The notes below the pieces were generated by a model that had not been told where the DNA came from, ran no database searches, and worked only from the letters and a program-made list of their open reading frames with translations. Both the position numbers and the translations under genes were made by a program. A DNA stretch of 64,000 bases from Olsenella sp. Marseille-P4559 (GTDB lineage: Bacteria; Actinomycetota; Coriobacteriia; Coriobacteriales; Atopobiaceae), in NCBI RefSeq assembly GCF_900605015.1, contig NZ_LR027574.1:931266-995265 (forward strand). Direction: 5' to 3'. This document shows, one piece after another, positions 26,139 to 33,945 of this stretch (positions are counted from its first letter, which is position 1; each line of letters starts with the position of its first letter).

Positions 26139-26481
26139 AGAAGGCGGTGGACAGCGCGTCGCGGTCGGCGTCCTTGTCGTCCATCAGGTTCTGCGAGAGG
26201 TTGCCGGCGAGGTCGCGCGAGGTGAGCAGCACCCGGTAGTAGGCGTCGTCCGAGAACTCGGCCGCGGGGATGGTGTAGGTGGTGGCGCTCCAGCCGGCGT
26301 CGTCTGTCTTCTCGACCTCCATGCCCTCGCCCGGCGCCAGGTCGCGCACCTCGTCGTTCTCGACCACCTCGACGTGGGTCCGCGCGTCGTCGAGGCCCGA
26401 GACGTTGACCTCGGTCACCGAGACGTCCTGCGGGACGCGCAGGTACGTGCCGCGCAGGGCGGCCGTGGCGTCGGAGTAGGG
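26139..26481 (-). pseudogene. Surface-protein fragment (Ig-like/adhesin repeat type)
   Basis: The frame begins directly after the TAG of the DUF956 gene (PYSDATAALRGTYLRVPQDV) and continues through VVENDEVRDLAPGEGMEVEK and AGWSATTYTIPAAEFSDDAY, then VLLTSRDLAGNLSQNLMDDK. Such Thr/Asp-rich beta strands with Y-x-V-x-x-x-S-x-D-x-A-G-N are typical of extracellular Ig-like repeats in large cell-wall proteins. It lacks a start, a signal peptide and an anchor, and is cut at 26138 by the IS21 end. It is an orphan piece left by deletion. Confidence 0.55.
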
Positions 26482-26868
26482 CTAGCGCCCCAAACGGCCG
26501 ACGGTGTTGTTCCAGAGTCCCTTGGCACCGGCGCCCACAACATCGAAGAAGGAAGGCGAGCGCAGGAGGCGCTCAGCGGGTATGTGCTCGCGGATGGCAC
26601 GCAGGCATGCCTTGTTATCGCTGGTGGAGAAGGTGAAGTGCCGGCCGTCCTTCACGAAGATGGCAAAGCGAGGGATCTTCTTCCCCACCACCGAGGCGGA
26701 AACGTAGTCGACCTCGTCCCAGGGAATCTGGATGTAGTCCTCGACGTTCTTCTCGTTGTAGTACTCGAAGGCCATATCGCCCAGCATGACGTTGCCACCA
26801 GAGGTGAGCCCGTCGAGGCTTGTCGCCCGGTCCGTGTAGTCGACCTTCGTGTTCTGGGACTGCGCCAT
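26482..26868 (-). CDS. DUF956-family protein linked to mannose PTS
   Basis: 128 residues from the ATG at 26868, preceded by GGAGGG. The sequence has the DUF956 pattern: MLGDMAFEYYNEKNVEDYIQ, then IPWDEVDYVSASVVGKKIPR and FAIFVKDGRHFTFSTSDNK. DUF956 genes usually follow manXYZ in Gram-positive bacteria and have been named manO in some species; they are thought to modulate the PTS. The length is normal. The sequence immediately past its stop is foreign (surface-protein fragment), so the original downstream region was lost. Confidence 0.85.
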   Translation of the reverse strand: MAQSQNTKVDYTDRATSLDGLTSGGNVMLGDMAFEYYNEKNVEDYIQIPWDEVDYVSASVVGKKIPRFAIFVKDGRHFTFSTSDNKACLRAIREHIPAERLLRSPSFFDVVGAGAKGLWNNTVGRLGR

Positions 26869-26920
26869 CTACAAGCACCCTCCTCAAAGACAGGGACAGC
26901 ACCCTGCCTTGTCGCCAGCC

Positions 26921-26978
26921 CGGCCCTTCATGAGACAAGGGGACAGTCCCCTTAGTCCCCTTGTCTCATGAAGGGCCG
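26921..26978. repeat. 24-bp-arm palindrome of the GAGACAAGGGGA family
   Basis: Arms at 26921-26944 and 26955-26978 form a perfect stem with a 10-nt loop. It lies between manZ and the DUF956 gene, within a shared minus-strand transcript, so it may reduce read-through. The CAGCACCCTGC and GCAGGGTGCGG segments outside the arms extend the pairing. Related palindromes are at 41.27, 46.66 and 57.94 kb. Confidence 0.85.
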
Positions 26979-27061
26979 CACCCCACCAGCGTAGCAGGGT
27001 GCGGCCCACGGTGTGCGCCTTCTCGTCAGCGCGACGCCCGGAAATCCGGGAGAGAGAGGGC

Positions 27062-27994
27062 CTAGAGCAGCCCGATGAGGCGACCGACAATACCCACGCC
27101 AAAGAGGGCGAGGATGATGGCAATCGGTGAGACGTTCTTCTTCAGCAGCTTGCAGACGAACAGCGTGAGAGCCACGGCGGCCAGGCCGGGGATCAGGGAG
27201 TCGAGGTTCTGCTGGAGGGTGGTGACCTTCATCTGGTCAAGGCCGTTGGCACCGAGGGAGGCGTACTGCGTGAGCGCGTTCTTGATGCCCGCAGCGTCAC
27301 CGGTGATTGTCGACCAGTCGATGTAGGCACCACTCTGCTGCTGGATCGTGGAGACGACCGGCTTGAAGCTGATGGTCACCCAGCGCTCGACAAGGGCGCC
27401 GATGACGAACATGCCAAGGATGGAAGCGCCCTCGGTGATCTTGCCAAGCTTGCCACCGGAGAGGTCCTTCGAGATGTCGGCGCCGGCCTTGTAGCCCGCC
27501 TCCTGCGTGTACCACAGGAAGGCAAGACGGATGACGTTCCAGAGCACAAAGAACAGGATGGGGCCGAGAGGCGAACCACCCAGTGCCAGGGAGGCGCCGA
27601 GGGCACCAAGCAGCGGGCGTACCGTGTACCAGAAGACAGGGTCGCCTACGCCGGCGAGAGGACCCATCATGCCGACCTTGACACCCTGGATGGTGACGTC
27701 ATCGATGGGCTCGCCGTTGGCGCGGCCCTCCTCGAGGGCAAGCGTGACGCCCATGACGGGTGCGGAAACGTACGGGTGGGTATTGTAGAACTCAAGGTGG
27801 CGCTTGAGTGCTGCAATCTGGTCATCCCTGTTGGGATAGAGCTTCTTGATCGCGGGGATCAAGGAGTAGCACCAGCCGCCGTTCTGCATGCGCTCGTAGT
27901 TCCACGAGCCCTGCAGGTACTGGTGACGGTTGCACACCGCAAGACGGTCCTGCTTTGAAAGGTGGATGCCCTTCTCCTGAATCTCTTCTGCCAT
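27062..27994 (-). CDS. manZ: Mannose PTS EIID (ManZ-like)
   Basis: 310 residues. The N-terminal region YLQGSWNYERMQNGGWCYSL, the signature VGMMGPLAGVGDPVFWYTVR and the C-terminal hydrophobic end are all typical of ManZ. It forms the membrane channel with EIIC. It follows manY and manX with short gaps (23 and 15 bp), a classical manXYZ order. The start ATG 27994 is preceded by GGGAG. Confidence 0.9.
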   Translation of the reverse strand: MAEEIQEKGIHLSKQDRLAVCNRHQYLQGSWNYERMQNGGWCYSLIPAIKKLYPNRDDQIAALKRHLEFYNTHPYVSAPVMGVTLALEEGRANGEPIDDVTIQGVKVGMMGPLAGVGDPVFWYTVRPLLGALGASLALGGSPLGPILFFVLWNVIRLAFLWYTQEAGYKAGADISKDLSGGKLGKITEGASILGMFVIGALVERWVTISFKPVVSTIQQQSGAYIDWSTITGDAAGIKNALTQYASLGANGLDQMKVTTLQQNLDSLIPGLAAVALTLFVCKLLKKNVSPIAIILALFGVGIVGRLIGLL

Positions 27995-28017
27995 TGCTAA
28001 TCACACTCCCTTGCTGC

Positions 28018-28833
28018 CTAGTAGTTGTCGATGATGTCGCCCAGCGGATCGCCGGAGCCCACGGCACCAGAGCCGCCATTCTGCTTGGCGTATTCCTTGA
28101 GGCCAAGGTAGATGAGCGCAAGCGAGAGGCCAATGGCGCCGAGGGCGATAAGGGTGAGCTGGGAGATGGCGGCGAGGACGAAGCCCAGCGCGAAGAACGG
28201 CCAGACCTCCTTGGTAGCCATCATGTTGATGACCATGGCGTAGCCGACGCAGCAGACCATGCCGCCGCCAACGGCCATGCCTCCGCTGAGCCATGCGGGC
28301 ATAGCGTTAAGGGCAGCCGTCACGGCGTCGCCAGGGATGAAGCAAAGGGCCGCGGCCGGGATGGCAATGCGAAGGCCCTGCATGCAGATGGCGATGACCT
28401 GCCAACGCTCGATGCCAGCCAGGTTGTCGTCCTCAGCGCACCTGTCCATGCCGTGGACCATGGCCGTTGCGATGGTGCGGCAGATCATGGTGAGGAAGAG
28501 GCCGGCGACGGAGAGGGGCACCGCGACGGCGATGGAGGTTGTCATGGCCTCGTTGGGGTCGGAGCCGCCGTCGATGGCAATGACCATGAGAATGGCTGAG
28601 GCAACGGAAGCAAGTGCCGCATCAGGTGCGACAGCGGCGCCGATGTTAGCCCAGCCAAGGGCAATCATCTGAAGCGAGCCACCCAGGAGGATTCCCTCCG
28701 AAGGGTGACCAGTCACGAGGCCAATGAGCGTACACGCGACCAGAGGCTGGTGGAACTGCCACTCGTCGAGGATGCCCTCCATGCCTGCCAAGAAGGCAAC
28801 GATGATGACGAGCAGGACTGAAATTGGTGACAT
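28018..28833 (-). CDS. manY: Mannose PTS EIIC (ManY-like)
   Basis: 271 residues from the ATG at 28833, just after AAGGAGGGG. It has about eight hydrophobic segments. The N-terminus has VLLVIIVAFLAGMEGILDEW and the conserved loop GHPSEGILLGGSLQMIALGW; the C-terminus ends in a short acidic tail (GDPLGDIIDNY). It is the EIIC channel subunit that works with ManZ. Confidence 0.9.
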   Translation of the reverse strand: MSPISVLLVIIVAFLAGMEGILDEWQFHQPLVACTLIGLVTGHPSEGILLGGSLQMIALGWANIGAAVAPDAALASVASAILMVIAIDGGSDPNEAMTTSIAVAVPLSVAGLFLTMICRTIATAMVHGMDRCAEDDNLAGIERWQVIAICMQGLRIAIPAAALCFIPGDAVTAALNAMPAWLSGGMAVGGGMVCCVGYAMVINMMATKEVWPFFALGFVLAAISQLTLIALGAIGLSLALIYLGLKEYAKQNGGSGAVGSGDPLGDIIDNY

Positions 28834-28848
28834 AACCCCTCCTTATCC

Positions 28849-29859
28849 CTACTTGTTGTCTGCCTGGGCAGCAAGGTTGTCCTCGGCCTTCTTGATGATG
28901 GCGTCGTAGGACTCTGCCTTATCAGCCGGGACCTTGCGAATGTCGAACTCGACACCCTGGGCCTTGATCTTGTTGAGGGTGTCAACGTCGGCCTGATCCA
29001 TTGCGAGGGCGTTGGTGACAACGACCTTGCCCACAGAGTGGGCCATGGAGCCAAGGTTGAGCTTCTTGATGGGCACGCCGCCCTCGATGGCACGAAGGGC
29101 GTCCTGCGGGGTCTCGAACAGGAGCATGGCCCTGGTGTTGCCAAAGCGAGGGTCCTTTGCGAGCTCGCAGACCTTCTTGATGGGAACTACGTGCACGTGG
29201 ACTCCAGGAGGCGCCGCCTGGATAATCATGGTCTTGCGGAGCTGGTCCTTGGCAACGCCGTCGGAGCAGACGATGATGCGATCGGGGTTTGCCGACTTCG
29301 TCCAGGTGGTTGCCACCTGGCCGTGGAGCAGGCGGGTATCAACGCGGGCGAACACGATCTTGATCTGCCCGTCGCCGATGACCGTCCCTTCCGGAATAGC
29401 GCCCGTAGGCGCGGCAGCAGGTGCCGCGGCGGCCGCGGGGGCAGCCTCCTCGGGCTCGAGTTCCTCGGGCTTGATGCGGATGCCGTTCTTTGCCTCGGTG
29501 AAAATATCCTTGGCGATGGCGGCAGCCGTGTCCTCGCTCAGGCGATCCCCGTAGGCCTGGATGAGCATTGGCAGGTTAAGGCCCGTCACCATGACCCAGT
29601 CCTCGTGGCCCTCGCTTGCAAGCAGGCCATTCACCTGGTTGAACGGCGTGGCGCCCCAAAGGTCGACAAAGAAGAGCACGTGCTCCTGCTCATCGAACGA
29701 TGCGACGGCATCCTTCAGCTTCGCCTTGAGGTCGTCGGGGCCCATGTCTGGTGTGAGGGTCACAGCTGCGACGTCCTTCTGCGGCCCAAAGATCATCTGG
29801 CCGGACTCCATGATTCCCTCAGCGAACTTGCCGTGGCTGGCTAGAACGATACTGACCAT
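28849..29859 (-). CDS. manX: Mannose PTS EIIAB fusion (ManX-like)
   Basis: 336 residues. The EIIA domain (1-130) starts MVSIVLASHGKFAEGIMES with the phospho-His in SHGKF and has FFVDLWGATPFNQVNGLL. An Ala/Pro-rich linker spans about residues 136-160. The EIIB domain (about 165-330) has VFARVDTRLLHGQVATTW with its active-site His and KKLNLGSMAHSVGK. The fusion is typical of mannose/glucose transporters, unlike the separate EIIA and EIIB of the other PTS operons here. AAGGAGGAAGA precedes the ATG. Confidence 0.92.
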   Translation of the reverse strand: MVSIVLASHGKFAEGIMESGQMIFGPQKDVAAVTLTPDMGPDDLKAKLKDAVASFDEQEHVLFFVDLWGATPFNQVNGLLASEGHEDWVMVTGLNLPMLIQAYGDRLSEDTAAAIAKDIFTEAKNGIRIKPEELEPEEAAPAAAAAPAAAPTGAIPEGTVIGDGQIKIVFARVDTRLLHGQVATTWTKSANPDRIIVCSDGVAKDQLRKTMIIQAAPPGVHVHVVPIKKVCELAKDPRFGNTRAMLLFETPQDALRAIEGGVPIKKLNLGSMAHSVGKVVVTNALAMDQADVDTLNKIKAQGVEFDIRKVPADKAESYDAIIKKAEDNLAAQADNK

Positions 29860-29968
29860 TCTTCCTCCTTACGCATATCTCGTACCGTCAACAGATAACG
29901 CGTCAATTGTGGAGAGGCGTTCATGCCTTTTTCTCCCATCCTTCATGCCTCATTCACATCGACTTCAC

Positions 29969-29974
29969 ATTATA
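29969..29974 (-). promoter_or_regulatory. Consensus -10 box of the manXYZ promoter
   Basis: The minus strand has a perfect TATAAT about 110 bp before the manX start. No clear TTGACA lies 17 bp upstream, so the promoter is either weak at -35 or activator dependent. The TTGACG repeats lie downstream, inside the leader. Confidence 0.4.
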
Positions 29975-30307
29975 GGACACAACGAGCCTTCCGATGCTCA
30001 GAAAATCGTCGTCAGGGAATGGTGCTTGATTAACTGTCTCGGCTTACGGAGTACTAAATGCCAGATGAAATGGTAAATCCATCTAAGAATATTTGTTCAT
30101 ACAAGTTGGCGAACGGTCGATAAGACCGCGCCTCCTAGCGAGAGGCTCGGACAATGCAGAGGTAAAGGCGCACGTTCATCGTAACCCCATGTGCCGATTC
30201 ATGTGCCGCGAACGGCGAGAGGCAACGTAGTGGAGCCAGAGCCTGTGCAATGACGCTACGGTGCAAAATGACGCCAAGCGGGACTTATCGCACCTCCAAC
30301 GCTGCAG

Positions 30308-30351
30308 AAAAACGCCCCCGGCGTCAGCACGAGGTGCGCAAGCCGGGGGCG
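30308..30351 (-). terminator. Rho-independent terminator of the pepQ-like gene
   Basis: On the minus strand a perfect 10-bp GC stem (CGCCCCCGGC/GCCGGGGGCG) with a 19-nt loop runs directly into TTTTT. It starts about 40 bp after the peptidase stop codon and closes the long housekeeping operon. Confidence 0.85.
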
Positions 30352-30389
30352 AGAAGACCCGAGCAATGCAAAAGCGCGCGTTGTCCCCG

Positions 30390-31517
30390 CTAGCAGGGGA
30401 TGCAAACGAGCTCGTGCGTCGACTGGGTGAAGACCTCGTAGCCGTTCTCGGTCACGATGCCGAAGTCCTCCACGCGTACGCCAAACTGTCCGGGCAGGTA
30501 CGTACCCGGCTCCACGGTGATCACCGAGCCGGCGGGAATGGCGTGGTCGTTTCTCACGTTAAACATGGGCTGCTCGTGGATCTCAAGCCCCACGCCATGC
30601 CCGAGGCCGTGCACGAAGCAGTGTTTGGAGAAGCCCGCCTCGTTGATGACCTTGTGCGCAAGGTCGTTGATGTCGCGGCCGATAACTCCCGCGTGGATAG
30701 CCACCTCGCAGGCCTCGTTAGCCGAACGAGTCGCCTCGTAGACGCGACGCTGCAGGTCGGTAGGCTCGCCCACGCAGACCGTGCGTGTCATGTCAGAGCG
30801 GTAGTCATGGTAGCCGGCACCAAAGTCCATCACAATCATGTCGCCGCGCTGAATCATGCGCTCACCAGGCTGCGCGTGTGGGTTCGCGCCGTTGGGACCG
30901 GAGGCGATGATCGAATCAAAGGAGAGCGAGTCGGCGCCGTTTGAGAGCATCCAGCCCTCGAGCTCGGCTCGCACCTGCTGCTCGGTAAGGCCGGGCTTGA
31001 TGTAGCCGCAGATGTGCTCGAACCCCGCGTCGGTAATCGACTGCGCATGGCGCATGAGCTCGACCTCCTCGGCATCCTTCACGATACGCAGGCCAGCGAT
31101 GTCACCGTGAAGACGCGGGTTGAGCACTGCAACGGACGCCCTGGCGCACTCCTCGCCGAGCGCATCGAAGAATGCGAGGTCGCACGTGTCCTCGACAGCA
31201 ACAACGCGTGAGCGGTTCTCACGGATGCGCTGAGCAGCCCAGCACGCGGGTGGCACGATGTCCATGTCGAGCTTCCAAGGGGCATCCGCACCAAGGCGAC
31301 TCTGGAAGGTGCCAAAGTAGCGGGAGTCCGTGTGAAGCCACAGCCCATCGGCGGTCACGAAGGCCGTATGAGCGACCTCGTCGTCAAAGGTGCGCTCGGC
31401 ACCGGTGAGCCAGCGCAGGTCAGGGTTGTTGCGCAGGATCGCTGCGTCATAGCCCCTCTCGGCCATGAGGTTGCGAAACCTCTCGACGCGTGCGGCACAG
31501 GCCTGTGCATCTGCCAT
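30390..31517 (-). CDS. pepQ: M24-family Xaa-Pro aminopeptidase / dipeptidase
   Basis: 375 residues from the ATG at 31517 (MADAQACAARVERFRNLMAE). A creatinase-like N-terminal domain (1-125) precedes the pita-bread metallopeptidase domain. Metal ligands are visible: Asp in IVMDFGAGYHDYRSDMTR, His in HGLGHGVGLEIHEQP, Glu in VITVEPGTYLPGQFG and Glu in GVRVEDFG. It cleaves X-Pro bonds in the cytosol. It is the last gene of the operon, followed by a strong terminator. The long frame extending to 31928 is only overlap with the gene upstream. Confidence 0.9.
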   Translation of the reverse strand: MADAQACAARVERFRNLMAERGYDAAILRNNPDLRWLTGAERTFDDEVAHTAFVTADGLWLHTDSRYFGTFQSRLGADAPWKLDMDIVPPACWAAQRIRENRSRVVAVEDTCDLAFFDALGEECARASVAVLNPRLHGDIAGLRIVKDAEEVELMRHAQSITDAGFEHICGYIKPGLTEQQVRAELEGWMLSNGADSLSFDSIIASGPNGANPHAQPGERMIQRGDMIVMDFGAGYHDYRSDMTRTVCVGEPTDLQRRVYEATRSANEACEVAIHAGVIGRDINDLAHKVINEAGFSKHCFVHGLGHGVGLEIHEQPMFNVRNDHAIPAGSVITVEPGTYLPGQFGVRVEDFGIVTENGYEVFTQSTHELVCIPC

Positions 31518-31596
31518 GATTCTCTCTTCTCTCTTGCTATGTGGACAGACAAAAGCGCTGGTAGGACGAGCAAGGCGCACCATGCGCAGGGTGGGG

Positions 31597-32814
31597 TCAG
31601 CGCGCGGCGCACCATGCGGCTGTGTGTTCGGCGAGCTGGTCGTCCTCGACGGCCGCGAGGCGGACGCGGCCGAGGGAGCGCGGAAGCTCCAGCATGAACT
31701 TGTTTGAACGACGGAAACGCTCGGCCTTGAGCGCAGCTGCCATGGCCGTGGCGTCCATCTCGCATTCGACGTAGCCCAGGCCCAGGCGATCGAGCAGTTC
31801 GTCCTGCGCGAACATGTCATCGACCGAAAGCCCACCCTGCGCGACCGAGAGGCGCGCCAAGAAGCGCACGGCCTCGGCCAGCAGGGTCGAGGTGGGCACG
31901 CCCTCCCCCACAAGCGGGCGCAGAGCATGCACGAAGGTCATGCCGTAGTCGATGGACTGGCGCACGGCCACCGATGTGGACGAGATGACCTTGCCACGAC
32001 TCTTCATGCAATCGACCAGCTGCTCGCAAATGATGGCGCGGTCCAGCGCGGCAATGTCGTTGGCGCGGTCAAAGAGCCGACCAAAGGCCTTGTCGGAGTC
32101 TGCCATGGCACTGGTGACAAAGAGCGCACGGGCGAGAAGAGCGGCTTCATCGGTGCGCGCAGCTTCGACAACGTCGAGGTCACAGTAGACATAGCGGGCA
32201 CTGCCGTCCTGCGAGACCATGCGCTCTGCGCCCGGCAGGTCGAGCGCCAGCGGAGTCACGCCCGCAAGAAGAGCGCATGCGGGATCGAGTGGGACCTGGG
32301 CAAGCGTCATGCCACCACACCACGACCGACACGCAAACGATGCCGTAGAGAGGGCGCGCACGTCGCCTACGGCAACGGCGACATCATCACCAGTCGCGCC
32401 ACTCTCCGCAAGCCCTTCGTACACGGCCTCGAGGGCCTCGGTCGAAGAGGCGCCAGGGCCTGACGGAAGATCGAGCTTCTCCACATGAAAGCCCACGTCT
32501 GCGAGGTCGCGGCGGATGGCCTCGATGACGTCAGCGGGAGCCCCCGACGTAGTTGCCAGCACTGCCACACGTGGCTTTCCCACATAGGCGCGCAGGTCGT
32601 TGCCCATGGTTCCCACGAGGTCATCGCCCACACGAGCGTCGAGAGAGCTGCCACGGAGGTTGACCCATTGGCGCTTCACGCGGATGCGCACGGGCTCGTC
32701 GGCCACAGGCTCAGGGTCGGCCGCGGACTTCGCGTCGGCCATAGACGCGTCAGCTGCGTCTGCCACGTCCTCCTCGCCATCCAGCGTCAGGCCATCCTGG
32801 CTATTCTCGCTCAC
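31597..32814 (-). CDS. 3-dehydroquinate-synthase-like protein lacking metal ligands
   Basis: 405 residues with a low-complexity acidic N-terminus (about 45). The middle resembles the AroB Rossmann part: RVAVLATTSGAPADVIEAIR, VAVAVGDVRALSTASFA in place of G-G-G-V-x-G-D, and GGMTLAQVPLDPACALLAG in place of the Q-V-P-T-T-L-L-A block. The helical part should carry the zinc His residues in G-H-T-x-G-H and H-G-E-A-V; here these read GMTFVHAL and LLAEAV. The fold is retained but catalysis is doubtful. It overlaps aroK by four bases (ATGA), which supports a shikimate-linked origin. Confidence 0.65.
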   Translation of the reverse strand: MSENSQDGLTLDGEEDVADAADASMADAKSAADPEPVADEPVRIRVKRQWVNLRGSSLDARVGDDLVGTMGNDLRAYVGKPRVAVLATTSGAPADVIEAIRRDLADVGFHVEKLDLPSGPGASSTEALEAVYEGLAESGATGDDVAVAVGDVRALSTASFACRSWCGGMTLAQVPLDPACALLAGVTPLALDLPGAERMVSQDGSARYVYCDLDVVEAARTDEAALLARALFVTSAMADSDKAFGRLFDRANDIAALDRAIICEQLVDCMKSRGKVISSTSVAVRQSIDYGMTFVHALRPLVGEGVPTSTLLAEAVRFLARLSVAQGGLSVDDMFAQDELLDRLGLGYVECEMDATAMAAALKAERFRRSNKFMLELPRSLGRVRLAAVEDDQLAEHTAAWCAAR

Positions 32815-33350
32815 AAAAGCCCCCTCTCCCAGAGCAGCTGACCGGATTCGCTGGCCACCTGCTCGAAGGTTCTGCTTCTAATGTCAATGGTGATGTCGGC
32901 GGTCTGCTGGTAGAGCGGGCGGCGATGCCTAAAGAGCGCCCGCGCGTGTGAGGCATCACCCAAATCCGGGCGTCTTTCGGGACAACGCATCTGGCGCAGG
33001 GAGTCGGAAAGGTCTCCGTCAAGGTAGACCACCACACCCATGCGGTGCATGAGCTCGCAGTTCCTGGGCCTCTCGACCACTCCCCCGCCACAGCTCACCA
33101 AAAGCGACTTGCGCGACGCCAGGCCCTCGAGGACCTTGGTCTCCTCGTCACGGAAGCCCTTCTCGCCGCGCGAGGCAAAGACGTCACACACGCTCATGCC
33201 CAAGGCGCGCTCAACCAGCTGATCGGTGTCGACGTAGGGTCGGCAGAAAAGCGTACCCAAATTGCGTGCGAGGGTAGACTTGCCGGCACCAAGAAACCCC
33301 ACGAAAAAGATGTGGTCGCAGCCCTCGTGGATGACGTAACCCTCGCCCAA
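32811..33350 (-). CDS. aroK: Shikimate kinase
   Basis: 179 residues from a TTG at 33350 following GGAAGGGCGAG; no ATG is available. The P-loop IFFVGFLGAGKSTLARNLG, the shikimate-binding DTDQLVE, FRDEETKVLEGLA, CGGGVVERPRN and the lid RRPLYQQTADITIDI are all present. It phosphorylates shikimate in aromatic amino-acid synthesis. The frame extending to 33773 is overlap with the upstream gene. It sits between yqeG and the AroB-like gene. Confidence 0.88.
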   Translation of the reverse strand: MGEGYVIHEGCDHIFFVGFLGAGKSTLARNLGTLFCRPYVDTDQLVERALGMSVCDVFASRGEKGFRDEETKVLEGLASRKSLLVSCGGGVVERPRNCELMHRMGVVVYLDGDLSDSLRQMRCPERRPDLGDASHARALFRHRRPLYQQTADITIDIRSRTFEQVASESGQLLWERGLL

Positions 33351-33394
33351 CTCGCCCTTCCTTGCTCCCGCTCGTACTTGACCGCTAGATTCTA

Positions 33395-33940
33395 TCACCC
33401 GGCACTGCGACCGGGCGCACCAGCACTCTCGCCCTCGAACTTGACACCACGCAGCACGAGTGCCTCCCCCAGGCGAAAGACCTGCGTGTACCAGAGGTCG
33501 CGACGCGACTGAGGCCGCACGAGAATGGTTCGTGCGCCTGCGAGGTTGCCGGCAAGGACGTCGGTGAAGACCTGGTCGCCCACAACGATCGTCTGCTCGG
33601 GCCCCACGCCCATGCGCGCCATGGCAACCCATGCCGAGAAGGGCGCGGGCTTCATGGCGTGATCGACGACGGGACAGCCCAGCTGACTCGCGGAGGCGGC
33701 AACCTCGGCCGAGTGGAAGTTGTTCGAGAGCAGGCACATCGCAATGCCGGAGTTCCGAAGCCGGTCGAGCCACGCCCCAATGGCAGGTGGTACCACGTGC
33801 GTGTCCCTGGGAATGCAGGTGTTGTCGCGGTCGAGAAGCACCAGGCGAACGCCGGCCGCCACCAGGGCATCGATGTCGATGCGGTCAACGGAGACGACAT
33901 AGCGCGTGGCACGGAAAGGCGAGAGCATCTCGTTGGCCAT
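33395..33940 (-). CDS. yqeG: HAD-family phosphatase, YqeG type
   Basis: 181 residues. The HAD nucleophile block is VRLVLLDRDNTCIPRDTHVV, followed by MCLLSNNFHSAEVAA, DHAMKPAPFSAW (Lys motif) and IVVGDQVFTDVLAGNLAGAR (acidic motif IV). This is the YqeG/GEP4-like subfamily, whose eukaryotic member acts on phosphatidylglycerophosphate. It starts five bases after the mltG stop codon, in the operon ruvX-mltG-yqeG-aroK. Confidence 0.85.
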   Translation of the reverse strand: MANEMLSPFRATRYVVSVDRIDIDALVAAGVRLVLLDRDNTCIPRDTHVVPPAIGAWLDRLRNSGIAMCLLSNNFHSAEVAASASQLGCPVVDHAMKPAPFSAWVAMARMGVGPEQTIVVGDQVFTDVLAGNLAGARTILVRPQSRRDLWYTQVFRLGEALVLRGVKFEGESAGAPGRSAG

Positions 33941-33945
33941 GGCTC

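Larger units (their letters stand above)
29860..30389. other. Gene-free gap containing the manXYZ promoter region
   Basis: No coding sequence is convincing. The left part is the leader of manXYZ: a direct repeat TTGACG-N9-TTGACG (minus strand, about 29885-29910) and a TATAAT lie here. The right end holds the terminator of the peptidase gene. Between 30000 and 30300 I see nothing that I can name. Confidence 0.5.

Noticed and set aside
30390-31928. 512-residue start for the M24 peptidase
   Set aside because: The first 137 residues overlap the AroB-like gene in another frame and have no family similarity. The ATG at 31517 fits the family's N-terminus.
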